The notes beneath the pieces were generated by a model. It searched no databases. It had not been told where the DNA came from and worked only from the letters and a program-made list of their open reading frames with translations. 19,476 nucleotides of DNA from CAZABC01 sp964483405 (lineage in GTDB: Bacteria > Chloroflexota > Limnocylindria > Limnocylindrales > CSP1-4), in assembly GCA_964483405.1 (NCBI GenBank), contig CAZABC010000039.1, forward strand, positions 1 to 19,476, in the 5' to 3' direction. Of the stretch, positions 1 to 6,135 are shown piece after piece (position 1 is the first letter of the stretch; every line of letters begins with the position of its first letter). Both the position numbers and the translations under genes were made by a program.

Positions 1-77
<77 letters not shown>

Positions 78-84
78 ACCGAAT

Positions 85-101
85 GCTCCCGTCGCGGGAG
101 C
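85..101. terminator. Hairpin between the MFS gene and tRNA-Pro
   Basis: GCTCCCG-TCG-CGGGAGC is a perfect 7-bp stem with a 3-nt loop. It starts 8 nt from the tRNA 5' end and lies 83 nt past the MFS stop codon. It could terminate MFS transcription, though there is no T-tract, as is common at this GC content. If the candidate -10 box at 108-113 is real, it would instead lie at the start of the tRNA leader. Confidence 0.35.
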
Positions 102-107
102 GCCGGG

Positions 108-113
108 ATGATA
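108..113 (-). promoter_or_regulatory. Candidate extended -10 box for tRNA-Pro(CGG)
   Basis: On the minus strand the sequence reads TGGTATCAT, an extended -10 (TGn followed by a 5/6 match to TATAAT). It sits about 31 nt before the mature tRNA 5' end. No clear -35 is visible. The GGTATC core recurs upstream of other genes here (6123-6130, 16561-16568). Confidence 0.35.
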
Positions 114-183
114 CCACCGTGGACGCCATCCACCTCCCGTCGGCATCAGCCGCGATCCCGGGCCGCGTCGCGCCGCGGCTTCG

Positions 184-1524
184 TCAGCCGTCCGTCGTCA
201 GGACCGACCGACCTCCGGCGCGGATCGGCAGGACGACGAGCGCGGCGATCAGGTAGCTCGCCGCCATGATCCCGAAGATGACCGGGAAGCCGGCCTCGTT
301 CCCCAGCGACGCGACGATCCAGCCGAGCACGGCCGCCCAGATCGCCCCGACGACGAACATCAGGGTGAAGTACGCGCCGAAGGCGACGTCGCGGATCGCC
401 GGCCGGGCGACGTCGGCGAGGAGTGCCTGGAGGAGCGAGCTCTCCTCGTAGACGAAGGCGCTCAGGAAGCCGATCGCGAGCCAGACGAGCGTCAGCTGCG
501 TGCCGGCCAGCACGAAGGCAACGAGCCCGACCGCGCCGAGGACATACGTCGCGACGAGGACCGGCCGATGGCCGAGCCGGTCGGCGATGCGGCCGGCGAC
601 GATCGGACCCGGGACCGAGCCGATGAGCAGCAGCGTGTACATCAGGGCGATCGTCGCGGTGTCGAGGTCGAGGACGAGCGACAGGTAGAGCGGGATGAAG
701 GTCGTGACGATGCCGAGGCCCCGCCCGGCGGCGGCGACCGACGAAGCGGCGAAGACCCACAGCAGGTCGCGCTCCCCGCGCAGCGAGCGGAGGGCCGCGA
801 GCGTCGAGCCCGAGGCGAGGGCCGCGGCGCGGTCGGTCCCCGCCTCGCGGACGAACAGGAGGATCGCCGCACCGGCCACGATCCCGGGCAACCCCAGGAC
901 GAGGAGGGCCGTCTGCCAGCCCGACGTCGCGATGAGCCAGCCGCCGACGAGCGGGATCGCCAGCGTCCCGAGGTTGCCGATCGCGATGTGGGTGCTGATC
1001 GCGCTCGCCCGCCGGTGGGCCGGGTACTGCTCGGCGAGGAGCGCGTGGCCGACGGTGTGCTGCGGCGAGCCGCCGAGCCGGCCGACGACGGTCGCGAGCG
1101 AGAAGCCCAGCCAGCTCGTCGTGAAGGCGAGGACGGCCGTCCCGGCCCCGAAGACGATCCCGCCGACGCCGAGGATCCGCCCCCGGGGCAAGTGCCGGGC
1201 GAGCGGCCCGTACAGCAGCTGGACCGAGCCGCTCAGGATGTTCGAGATCCCCAGGAGCAGCCCGACCGCCCCCACGCCGACCCCGAACGGGCCGATGACC
1301 TCGACGAAGACGAGCGGCAGCAGCGCCGACTGGGCGTGGATCAGCGCGTGCTGCGCGGACAGCAGCCCGAGGGTCCGGCCGGGCCGGACGCTCGCCGCGC
1401 CGGCCGGCGGTCCGGTGCCGGCCACGGCCGCGCGGTCGCCGGGTGCCGCGGGATCGGCGAGACTCGCAGGATCGGCGGCGGACGCGTGGGCGGGCGCGTG
1501 GGCGGGCGCGTCGGCGGCGGTCAT
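184..1524 (-). CDS. MFS transporter
   Basis: The 446-residue protein has about 12 hydrophobic segments, as expected for the major facilitator superfamily. An Ala/Pro/His-rich N-terminal tail of about 45 residues precedes the first membrane helix. A motif-A-like loop, GRIADRLGHRP, lies in the second half, at the usual position between helices 8 and 9. The architecture suggests an inner-membrane proton-coupled or facilitative exporter, but substrate cannot be assigned. The ATG at 1524 was chosen because the membrane fold follows it and a TACCCT box lies 8 nt upstream. There is no SD. Longer in-frame extensions upstream look like GC-driven open frame. The gene is divergent from amrS, with 138 nt between them. 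Confidence 0.85.
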   Translation of the reverse strand: MTAADAPAHAPAHASAADPASLADPAAPGDRAAVAGTGPPAGAASVRPGRTLGLLSAQHALIHAQSALLPLVFVEVIGPFGVGVGAVGLLLGISNILSGSVQLLYGPLARHLPRGRILGVGGIVFGAGTAVLAFTTSWLGFSLATVVGRLGGSPQHTVGHALLAEQYPAHRRASAISTHIAIGNLGTLAIPLVGGWLIATSGWQTALLVLGLPGIVAGAAILLFVREAGTDRAAALASGSTLAALRSLRGERDLLWVFAASSVAAAGRGLGIVTTFIPLYLSLVLDLDTATIALMYTLLLIGSVPGPIVAGRIADRLGHRPVLVATYVLGAVGLVAFVLAGTQLTLVWLAIGFLSAFVYEESSLLQALLADVARPAIRDVAFGAYFTLMFVVGAIWAAVLGWIVASLGNEAGFPVIFGIMAASYLIAALVVLPIRAGGRSVLTTDG

Positions 1525-1532
1525 CGCCCGAC

Positions 1533-1538
1533 AGGGTA
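1533..1538 (-). promoter_or_regulatory. Candidate -10 box (leaderless) for the MFS gene
   Basis: TACCCT on the minus strand is separated from the ATG by 8 nt (GTCGGGCG). That is the distance expected if transcription starts at or next to the start codon. No SD is present. The same hexamer lies 6 nt before the ATG at 17083. Confidence 0.35.
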
Positions 1539-1579
1539 GCCGGGCCGGCGGTCCGCAGGGACGCCCCGAACGCGCCGCT

Positions 1580-1592
1580 CGGCACTGTGCCG
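1580..1592. promoter_or_regulatory. Odd palindrome in the divergent MFS/amrS spacer
   Basis: CGGCAC-T-GTGCCG is a perfect 6-bp inverted repeat around a single base. It lies 55 nt upstream of the MFS start and 70 nt upstream of amrS. The placement fits an operator controlling one or both genes, but no regulator is encoded next to it. Confidence 0.25.
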
Positions 1593-1662
1593 CGGCTCGC
1601 CGGGCGCTCGACACTGCCCGCACGGAAGCCGCCCGGCGCGGTCGGCCCCACCCGGAGGTCCA

Positions 1663-2760
1663 ATGGAGGCACCGCTCGTCCCCGCGCTCATCCGGACGGG
1701 TGAGCCCGCGGTCCCGGCCAGGCTCGTCGAACCACAGGCCGACGGCGCCGTCCGCTGCGTCGCCTGCGCCCACCGCTGTCTCATCCGACCCGATCGTGTC
1801 GGGATCTGCGGCGTCCGCGAGAACCGCGACGGCACGCTCGTCTCGCTCGTCTACGGGCGGGCGGTCGCGGCCCACGTCGACCCGATCGAGAAGAAGCCGC
1901 TCTACCACGTCGCGCCCGGGTCGCTCGCCTACTCGATCGCCACGGCCGGTTGCGACTTCCACTGCACGTTCTGCCAGAACTGGGAGATCGCCCAGGCGCC
2001 TCGGCTCGGGACCGAGCCGTCGGCGCGATCGCTGCCGCCGGCGCTCGTCGTCCGCGAGGCCCGCGAGTCGGGCTCGCGCTCGATCGCCTACACGTACGTC
2101 GAGCCGACGATCTTCATCGAGTACCTCCTCGACACCGGCAAGCTGGCCAGGGCGGCGGGGCTGCTCGGCCTCTACGTCACCAACGGCTACGCGACGCCCG
2201 AGGCGATCGACGCCCTCGCGCCGGTCATCGACGCCGCGAACGTCGACCTCAAGTCGTTCGACGACGCGTTCTACCGGCACGTCTGCGGGGCGAAGCTCCA
2301 GCCGGTCCTCGACGCCCTCGTCGCGATGCGGGCCGCCGGCATCTGGATCGAGGTCACGACGCTCGTCATCCCCGGCCACAACGACGACCCGGCGACGATG
2401 CGAGCGCTAACCGGCTGGATCGTCGAGGCGCTCGGCCCGACGACCCCCTGGCACGTCAGCCGGTTCCACCCGGCCCACCGGATGCTCGACGCCCCCTCGA
2501 CCCCGCTCGCGACGCTGGCCGAGGTCGCGGCGATCGGGCGCGCCGCCGGGCTCGTCCACGTCTACGTCGGCAACGCCCCGGAGCTTCGGCTCGAGGACAC
2601 GGCCTGCGCCGGGTGCGGGGCGCCGCTCCTCGAGCGGCACGGCTACCGGCTCGTCCGGCACCTCGCCCCGGATGGCACCTGCCCGCGCTGCGCTCGCCCG
2701 CTCGAGGGCCGGGCACTCGCGCTCGACGGCGCCGCGCCGGCGCCGCGGCCTTGCGGCTGA
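1663..2760 (+). CDS. amrS: AmmeMemoRadiSam-system radical SAM enzyme (AmrS)
   Basis: The 365-residue protein has the radical SAM [4Fe-4S] motif CxxxCxxC at C97, C101 and C104 (GCDFHCTFCQNWEIAQ). The FCQNWEIAQ stretch is characteristic of the AmrS/PflA-like COG1180 group. An N-terminal Cys cluster (C32, C35, C39, C49) and a C-terminal zinc-ribbon-like set (C315, C318, C340, C343) flank the barrel. The family is expected to cleave S-adenosylmethionine to a 5'-deoxyadenosyl radical, but to my knowledge its substrate is not established. The start is supported by GGAGG at 1654-1658. The Memo partner amrB begins 22 nt downstream with its own SD, so the two probably form an operon. No AMMECR1-domain (AmrA) gene is present in the window. 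Confidence 0.93.
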   Translation: MEAPLVPALIRTGEPAVPARLVEPQADGAVRCVACAHRCLIRPDRVGICGVRENRDGTLVSLVYGRAVAAHVDPIEKKPLYHVAPGSLAYSIATAGCDFHCTFCQNWEIAQAPRLGTEPSARSLPPALVVREARESGSRSIAYTYVEPTIFIEYLLDTGKLARAAGLLGLYVTNGYATPEAIDALAPVIDAANVDLKSFDDAFYRHVCGAKLQPVLDALVAMRAAGIWIEVTTLVIPGHNDDPATMRALTGWIVEALGPTTPWHVSRFHPAHRMLDAPSTPLATLAEVAAIGRAAGLVHVYVGNAPELRLEDTACAGCGAPLLERHGYRLVRHLAPDGTCPRCARPLEGRALALDGAAPAPRPCG

Positions 2761-2782
2761 CGAGGCCACCGAGGAGGTCGCG

Positions 2783-3703
2783 ATGCTGCGCTCGTTCCGG
2801 GGCCCCGCCACCCCGGCCATCCGGCCGCCGTCGGTGGCGGGCTCGTTCTACGACGCCGATCCCAGGGCGCTCGACCGCGACGTTGCGCGGCACCTGGCGG
2901 CGGCCGCCGCGGGCCCGATCGGGGACGCGACCACCACGGCCGAGGCGCTCACCGGCGAGATCCTCGGGCTCCTGGTCCCCCATGCCGGCCTCGTCTACTC
3001 CGGGACCTCGGCGGCAGCCGCCTGGCGGGCGCTCGCCCCGGACCCGCCGGCGACGGTCGTCATCCTGGGCACGAACCACGGCGCGCCCTGGCTCGAGGGG
3101 ATCGGCGCGTGGGAGACCGGATCGTGGCGGACGCCCCTCGGGGAGGTCGCAGTCGACGGGGCGCTCGCCCGGCGGATCCTCGCGCTCGGCCGGCCACTCG
3201 CGATCGATCGGGACGCCCATCTCGGGGAGCACTCGATCGAGGTCCAGTTGCCGCTCCTCCAGCGGGTCGCGCCGGCCGCGGCGATCGTCCCGCTCGCCGT
3301 CGCGACCGGCACGGGGCAGGCGGCCATCACGGCCGGCGAGCACCTCGGGCGCCTGCTGGCCGGCGAACGGGCGGCGGGCCGGTCCATCGTCCTCGTCGCA
3401 TCGTCCGATACCGCGCACTACCCGACCGAGGCGGTCGCGCGGCGCGTGAACGAGCGGCTCCGACCGCACGTCGAGCGCGTCGACCCGGCCGGGCTGGCGG
3501 CGGAGGAGCGGGCGATCCGACGCGAGGGCCTCCCGAGCGTCGTCTGCGGGATGTGCGGCATCGAGCCGACCGTCGTCGGGCTCGCCGTCGTCCGTGCGAT
3601 GGGGGCCACCCGCGGCACCATCCTGGCGGCGACGACCTCGGCCGACGCCTACGGCGACCGGCGCCGGACGGTGGGCTACGTGGCGGCGGCGTTCACGAGC
3701 TGA
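2783..3703 (+). CDS. amrB: AmmeMemoRadiSam-system protein B (Memo family)
   Basis: The 306-residue protein fits the MEMO1-like family (about 290 aa), which resembles class III dioxygenases in fold. Conserved blocks appear in order: VPHAGLVYSG with H67, LGTNHG with H99, LGEHSIEVQLP near H150, ASSDTAHYP around 207-214, and VCGMCGIEP with C255/C258. H67, H99 and one of these cysteines correspond to the metal-binding His-His-Cys set known in human MEMO1. The start at 2783 is chosen because GAGGAGGT precedes it by 4 nt; the in-frame extension back to 2672 overlaps amrS and lacks family features. The gene is probably co-transcribed with amrS. Biochemical function in bacteria is unsettled. Confidence 0.92.
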   Translation: MLRSFRGPATPAIRPPSVAGSFYDADPRALDRDVARHLAAAAAGPIGDATTTAEALTGEILGLLVPHAGLVYSGTSAAAAWRALAPDPPATVVILGTNHGAPWLEGIGAWETGSWRTPLGEVAVDGALARRILALGRPLAIDRDAHLGEHSIEVQLPLLQRVAPAAAIVPLAVATGTGQAAITAGEHLGRLLAGERAAGRSIVLVASSDTAHYPTEAVARRVNERLRPHVERVDPAGLAAEERAIRREGLPSVVCGMCGIEPTVVGLAVVRAMGATRGTILAATTSADAYGDRRRTVGYVAAAFTS

Positions 3704-3738
3704 CCGCGCCAGGGTCGCTCGCCCGGCATCGTGGCCCG

Positions 3739-3861
3739 CGCCCGAGTCGTGGCCCCTCGCCCGAGTCGTGGCCCTCGTCCCACGGCGTGGCCCCGGCGCC
3801 GCGCTTCCTCGGCCCGGACATAGCCCTAGACCCCACCACGCGGTCGCTCCCCACCACGCGG
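3739..3861. repeat. Short direct repeats downstream of amrB
   Basis: A 17-mer, CGCCCGAGTCGTGGCCC, occurs exactly at 3739-3755 and 3758-3774, with weaker related sequence on both sides. A 13-mer, CCCCACCACGCGG, occurs at 3831-3843 and 3849-3861 with an 18-nt period. These directly precede the first palindrome of the adjacent cluster. With it they make up most of the 459-nt non-coding interval 3704-4162, where no credible gene was found. Confidence 0.7.
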
Positions 3862-3872
3862 ATCCTCGCTCT

Positions 3873-4137
3873 CACCAACGTGGCTGGTGTTCCAGCGAGA
3901 CTCAGAGGACGTCAGACACGCGACTCGGCCTTGCCACGCACGGCTGGACCCTGCGAACCTCCGATAGCACCAACCTGACTGGTGCCAGCGGTCGAGGTCC
4001 GCTGGAGCACCAGTGTGGCTGGTGAGAACGACGAGCCACGGGTGCGGCACCAATGTGGCTGGTGCGCCGGCCGCGCGGGAGCGCCCCACTGCGCCTGGTG
4101 CGCCAGCCGCCCGGGCACGGCACCAGTGCGGCTGGTG
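3873..4137. repeat. Palindromic repeat cluster A (six elements)
   Basis: This is a series of 17-nt palindromes of consensus CACCARNNNNRCTGGTG. They lie at 3873-3889, 3968-3984, 4008-4024, 4048-4064, 4084-4100 (degenerate) and 4121-4137. Start-to-start spacings are 95, 40, 40, 36 and 37 nt. Arms of 5-6 bp are conserved (CACCA/TGGTG) and the centre varies. The cluster lies between convergent genes, amrB (plus) and a small membrane protein (minus). Cluster B at 19063-19291 has the same palindrome, spacing and some of the same flanks. They resemble REP-like intergenic elements or arrays of protein-binding sites. Confidence 0.85.
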
Positions 4138-4153
4138 CGCCGCCCGCGCGGAC

Positions 4154-4167
4154 GCTGACCGGTCAGC
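4154..4167. repeat. Perfect 14-bp palindrome at the stop of the small membrane protein gene
   Basis: GCTGACCGGTCAGC is self-complementary over all 14 bp and contains the stop codon of the 4163-4360 gene. With no loop it is a poor hairpin but could be a protein-binding site. It lies 16 nt beyond the last palindrome of cluster A. Confidence 0.4.
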
Positions 4168-4360
4168 CCTTCCGACCGGTCCCCCGTGGGAGCACGTACA
4201 GCGCGAAGAGCGCGAGTGGCCCGAAGAAGACGGTGAGGATCGCCCAATTCACGCCGCTTCGCCCACGGCGCGGCGCCTGCTGCCAGGCGATGTAGACGCA
4301 GACGGCCCAGACGACGAGGCCGACGAGAGCGAGGCCAGAACCGATGAGGGTGTAGTCCAT
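4163..4360 (-). CDS. Small two-helix membrane protein, unknown function
   Basis: The 65-residue protein has two hydrophobic segments, at about 5-25 and 37-57. They are joined by a basic loop (QQAPRRGRSG), and the tail is short and basic (PRGTGRKG). The positive loop predicts it faces the cytoplasm with both termini outside; the basic tail argues partly against this. The layout resembles small PLDc_N-like membrane proteins, but no defining motif allows a firm assignment. Coding is supported by the protein-like hydrophobic pattern and by a TACACT box 7 nt before the ATG. There is no SD. It lies between palindrome cluster A and a strong hairpin downstream of glnA, so it is probably transcribed alone. 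Confidence 0.65.
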   Translation of the reverse strand: MDYTLIGSGLALVGLVVWAVCVYIAWQQAPRRGRSGVNWAILTVFFGPLALFALYVLPRGTGRKG

Positions 4361-4367
4361 GCCGCGG

Positions 4368-4373
4368 AGTGTA
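4368..4373 (-). promoter_or_regulatory. Candidate -10 box (leaderless) for the small membrane protein
   Basis: The minus strand reads GGTACACT, then 7 nt, then the ATG at 4360. The TACACT hexamer at this distance suggests a leaderless mRNA. It resembles GGTACCCT 6 nt before the ATG at 17083. No -35 was recognised. Confidence 0.4.
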
Positions 4374-4461
4374 CCGGCCGAGGCCGACGCTGCGCCGCCC
4401 CCACGGGACGCCGGAACGCGACCCGCCGCGGGCCCGAGCCCGGCCCGGCCCCGGACACACG

Positions 4462-4491
4462 TCGAGCGCGGGCCCGAGGGCCCGCGCTCGA
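4462..4491. terminator. 14-bp perfect inverted repeat downstream of glnA
   Basis: A 14-nt arm (4462-4475) is exactly complementary to 4478-4491, with only GA between them. This gives a very GC-rich stem of at least 12 bp. It lies 158 nt beyond the glnA stop and 89 nt before the next minus-strand gene. There is no T-tract on either side, so it would be an intrinsic terminator of the U-less, high-GC kind or an mRNA 3'-end stabiliser. Confidence 0.5.
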
Positions 4492-4520
4492 ACGCGGAGG
4501 AGGAGCGGCGGTGGGCCTCG

Positions 4521-4610
4521 ACGGTCGCGGCGAGGTGCGGACCCGCGCAGTCGCGGCCGAGGGTGCCGCGACGGTCGCGGCGTTGTCAGGGTGCCGCGCG
4601 GTCGCGGCGT
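4521..4610. repeat. Degenerate GGTCGCGGCG repeats in the glnA 3' spacer
   Basis: GGTCGCGGCG recurs at about 4523, 4573 and 4600, with a variant at about 4550. GGGTGCCGCG precedes two of these copies, at 4561-4570 and 4589-4598, giving a 28-nt period. This fills much of the 288-nt spacer between glnA and the small membrane protein gene. No gene was recognised there. Confidence 0.5.
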
Positions 4611-4648
4611 GGTGCGGGCGGCCCGGCGGCCGGCCCGCGATCAGCCGA

Positions 4649-6004
4649 TCAGAACGCCTCGAGGTAGCGGTCGAGCTCCCACTGGGTGACCTGGGTCCGG
4701 TACTCGTCCCACTCGGCGGTCTTCGCCTCGACGTAGTGGTTGAGGATGTGGTCGCCGAGCGCCTCGCAGATGACCGGGTCGGCCCTGAGCTCCTCGATCG
4801 CCTGGCCGAGGGTGCCGGGCAGCTCGCGGATGCCCTTCTCGGCGATCCGGGTGGCATCCATCTCGAAGAGGCTCTCCTCGACCGGCTCGGGCAGCTGGAG
4901 GCCCTTCTCGATGCCGTCGAGGCCGGCCGCGATCATGACCGCGAAGGCGAGGTAGGTGTTCGACGACGGGTCGGGGCAGCGGACCTCGCAGCGGGTCCCC
5001 TCGATCGACTTGCCGGGCGAGATCATCGGGACGCGGATGAGCGCCGAGCGGTTCGTCCGGCCCCAGGTGAGGTAGGTCGGCGCCTCGTAGCCCGGCACCA
5101 GCCGCTTGTACGAGTTGACGGTCGGGGCGAGGACCGCGCTCATCCCGCGAGCGTGGGCGAGGATGCCGGCCATGTACGAGCGGGCGAGGTCAGACAGGCC
5201 GTACTTGTTGGCGGCGTCGGCGAAGGCGTTGCGGCCCTCGGCGATCGAGTAGAGGCTCTGGTGGGTGTGCATGCCCGAGCCGTTGATCCCGTGGATCGGC
5301 TTCGGCATGAACGTCGCGTACAGCCCGTGGAGCCCGGCGATCGCCTTGAGGGTGTATTTGAAGGTGATCGCGTTGTCGGCCGTCCGGAGCGCGTCGGCGT
5401 ACTCGAAGTCGATCTCGTGCTGGCCGGCCGCCACCTCGTGGTGGGCCGCCTCGACCTTGATCCCGAACGCCTCGAGGGCGTCGACCATGTCCTGGCGGAC
5501 CTCCTGGGCGAGGTCGGTCGAGAAGTCGAAGTAGCCGGCGAGGTCGTGGGGCAGCGGGGCGACCCGGCCCTCCTCGTCGCGCCGGAAAAGGAAGAACTCG
5601 AGCTCCGGCCCGACGTTGACGACGTAGCCCATCTCGCGGGCCCGGTCGACCTGGCGACGGAGGACCTGGCGCGGATCGCCGGCGAACGGCTCGCCCCGCG
5701 GCGTGAAGACGTCGCAGATGACGCGGGCGGTGCCGCGCGGCCCCGACCCCTTCTGCCACGGCAGCTCGGCGAAGGTGTCCATGTCGGGCATGAGGTACTG
5801 GTCGGACTCGGCGATCCGGGTGAAGCCCTCGATCGACGAGCCGTCGAACCACGTCCCGTGCTCGACCGAGTCCTCGAGCCGGTGGATCGGGATCGTCACG
5901 GCCTTGACGATGCCGAGGATGTCGGTGAACTGCAGTTGGACGAACCGGATGCCGTTCGACTTGGCCGCTTCGATCTTGGCGAGCGTGTCGGGTGCGATGG
6001 CCAT
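4649..6004 (-). CDS. glnA: Glutamine synthetase, type I (GSI-alpha-like)
   Basis: The 451-residue enzyme condenses glutamate and ammonia to glutamine using ATP. All signature blocks are present: beta-grasp FDGSSIEGF (53-61), metal ligands in GPELEFF (E134, E136), HHE (190), GQHEIDF (E197), NGSGMHTHQSL with H246, NSYKRLVPGYEAP (297-309, flap Glu 307) and CEVRCPDPSSNTY (E340, R342). The region that carries the adenylylated Tyr in GSI-beta reads LPEPVEESLFEMD here, with no Tyr. R63 in GFTRIAESDQYL matches the feedback-regulatory Arg62 of Bacillus GlnA. Control is therefore probably by feedback and transcription rather than adenylylation. The ATG at 6004 gives the standard N-terminus; a GGAGGA lies rather far upstream. 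A PucR-type regulator lies 131 nt upstream on the same strand. Confidence 0.97.
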   Translation of the reverse strand: MAIAPDTLAKIEAAKSNGIRFVQLQFTDILGIVKAVTIPIHRLEDSVEHGTWFDGSSIEGFTRIAESDQYLMPDMDTFAELPWQKGSGPRGTARVICDVFTPRGEPFAGDPRQVLRRQVDRAREMGYVVNVGPELEFFLFRRDEEGRVAPLPHDLAGYFDFSTDLAQEVRQDMVDALEAFGIKVEAAHHEVAAGQHEIDFEYADALRTADNAITFKYTLKAIAGLHGLYATFMPKPIHGINGSGMHTHQSLYSIAEGRNAFADAANKYGLSDLARSYMAGILAHARGMSAVLAPTVNSYKRLVPGYEAPTYLTWGRTNRSALIRVPMISPGKSIEGTRCEVRCPDPSSNTYLAFAVMIAAGLDGIEKGLQLPEPVEESLFEMDATRIAEKGIRELPGTLGQAIEELRADPVICEALGDHILNHYVEAKTAEWDEYRTQVTQWELDRYLEAF

Positions 6005-6122
6005 CGGGCGAGGGGTCCTCCGCTGTCGGGATCGGTGCGGCGCCGGGCCGCCGGGTGTCGGTGGCAGGCCAGCGATTGTGCACGCGGCACCAACGAGCGA
6101 CCGTCCACCGGGTTCATCCCGA

Positions 6123-6128
6123 AGGATA
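6123..6128 (-). promoter_or_regulatory. Candidate -10 box upstream of glnA
   Basis: The minus strand reads GGTATCCT in the 131-nt gap between the PucR-type gene and glnA. It would give a glnA leader of roughly 110 nt. The same bases form part of a weak AAGGA/TCCTT hairpin just after the PucR stop, so a terminator role is equally possible. Confidence 0.25.
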
Positions 6129-6135
6129 CCGTTCC

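Noticed and set aside
1430..1524. Ala/Pro/His repeats at the MFS N-terminus as a separate element
   Set aside because: This is a short low-complexity coding tail (AHAPAHAS) caused by a 12-bp GC-rich repeat, common in such genomes.
3873..4137. CRISPR-like array (17-nt repeats with 19-23-nt spacers)
   Set aside because: The repeats are too short, imperfect and fully palindromic; spacer lengths vary, the first interval is 95 nt, and no cas gene is present.
3912..4460. Minus-strand open frames across palindrome cluster A with recurring HQPHWC-like peptides
   Set aside because: The peptide recurrence is explained by the palindromes. The frames overlap the small membrane protein gene and have no SD or domain.
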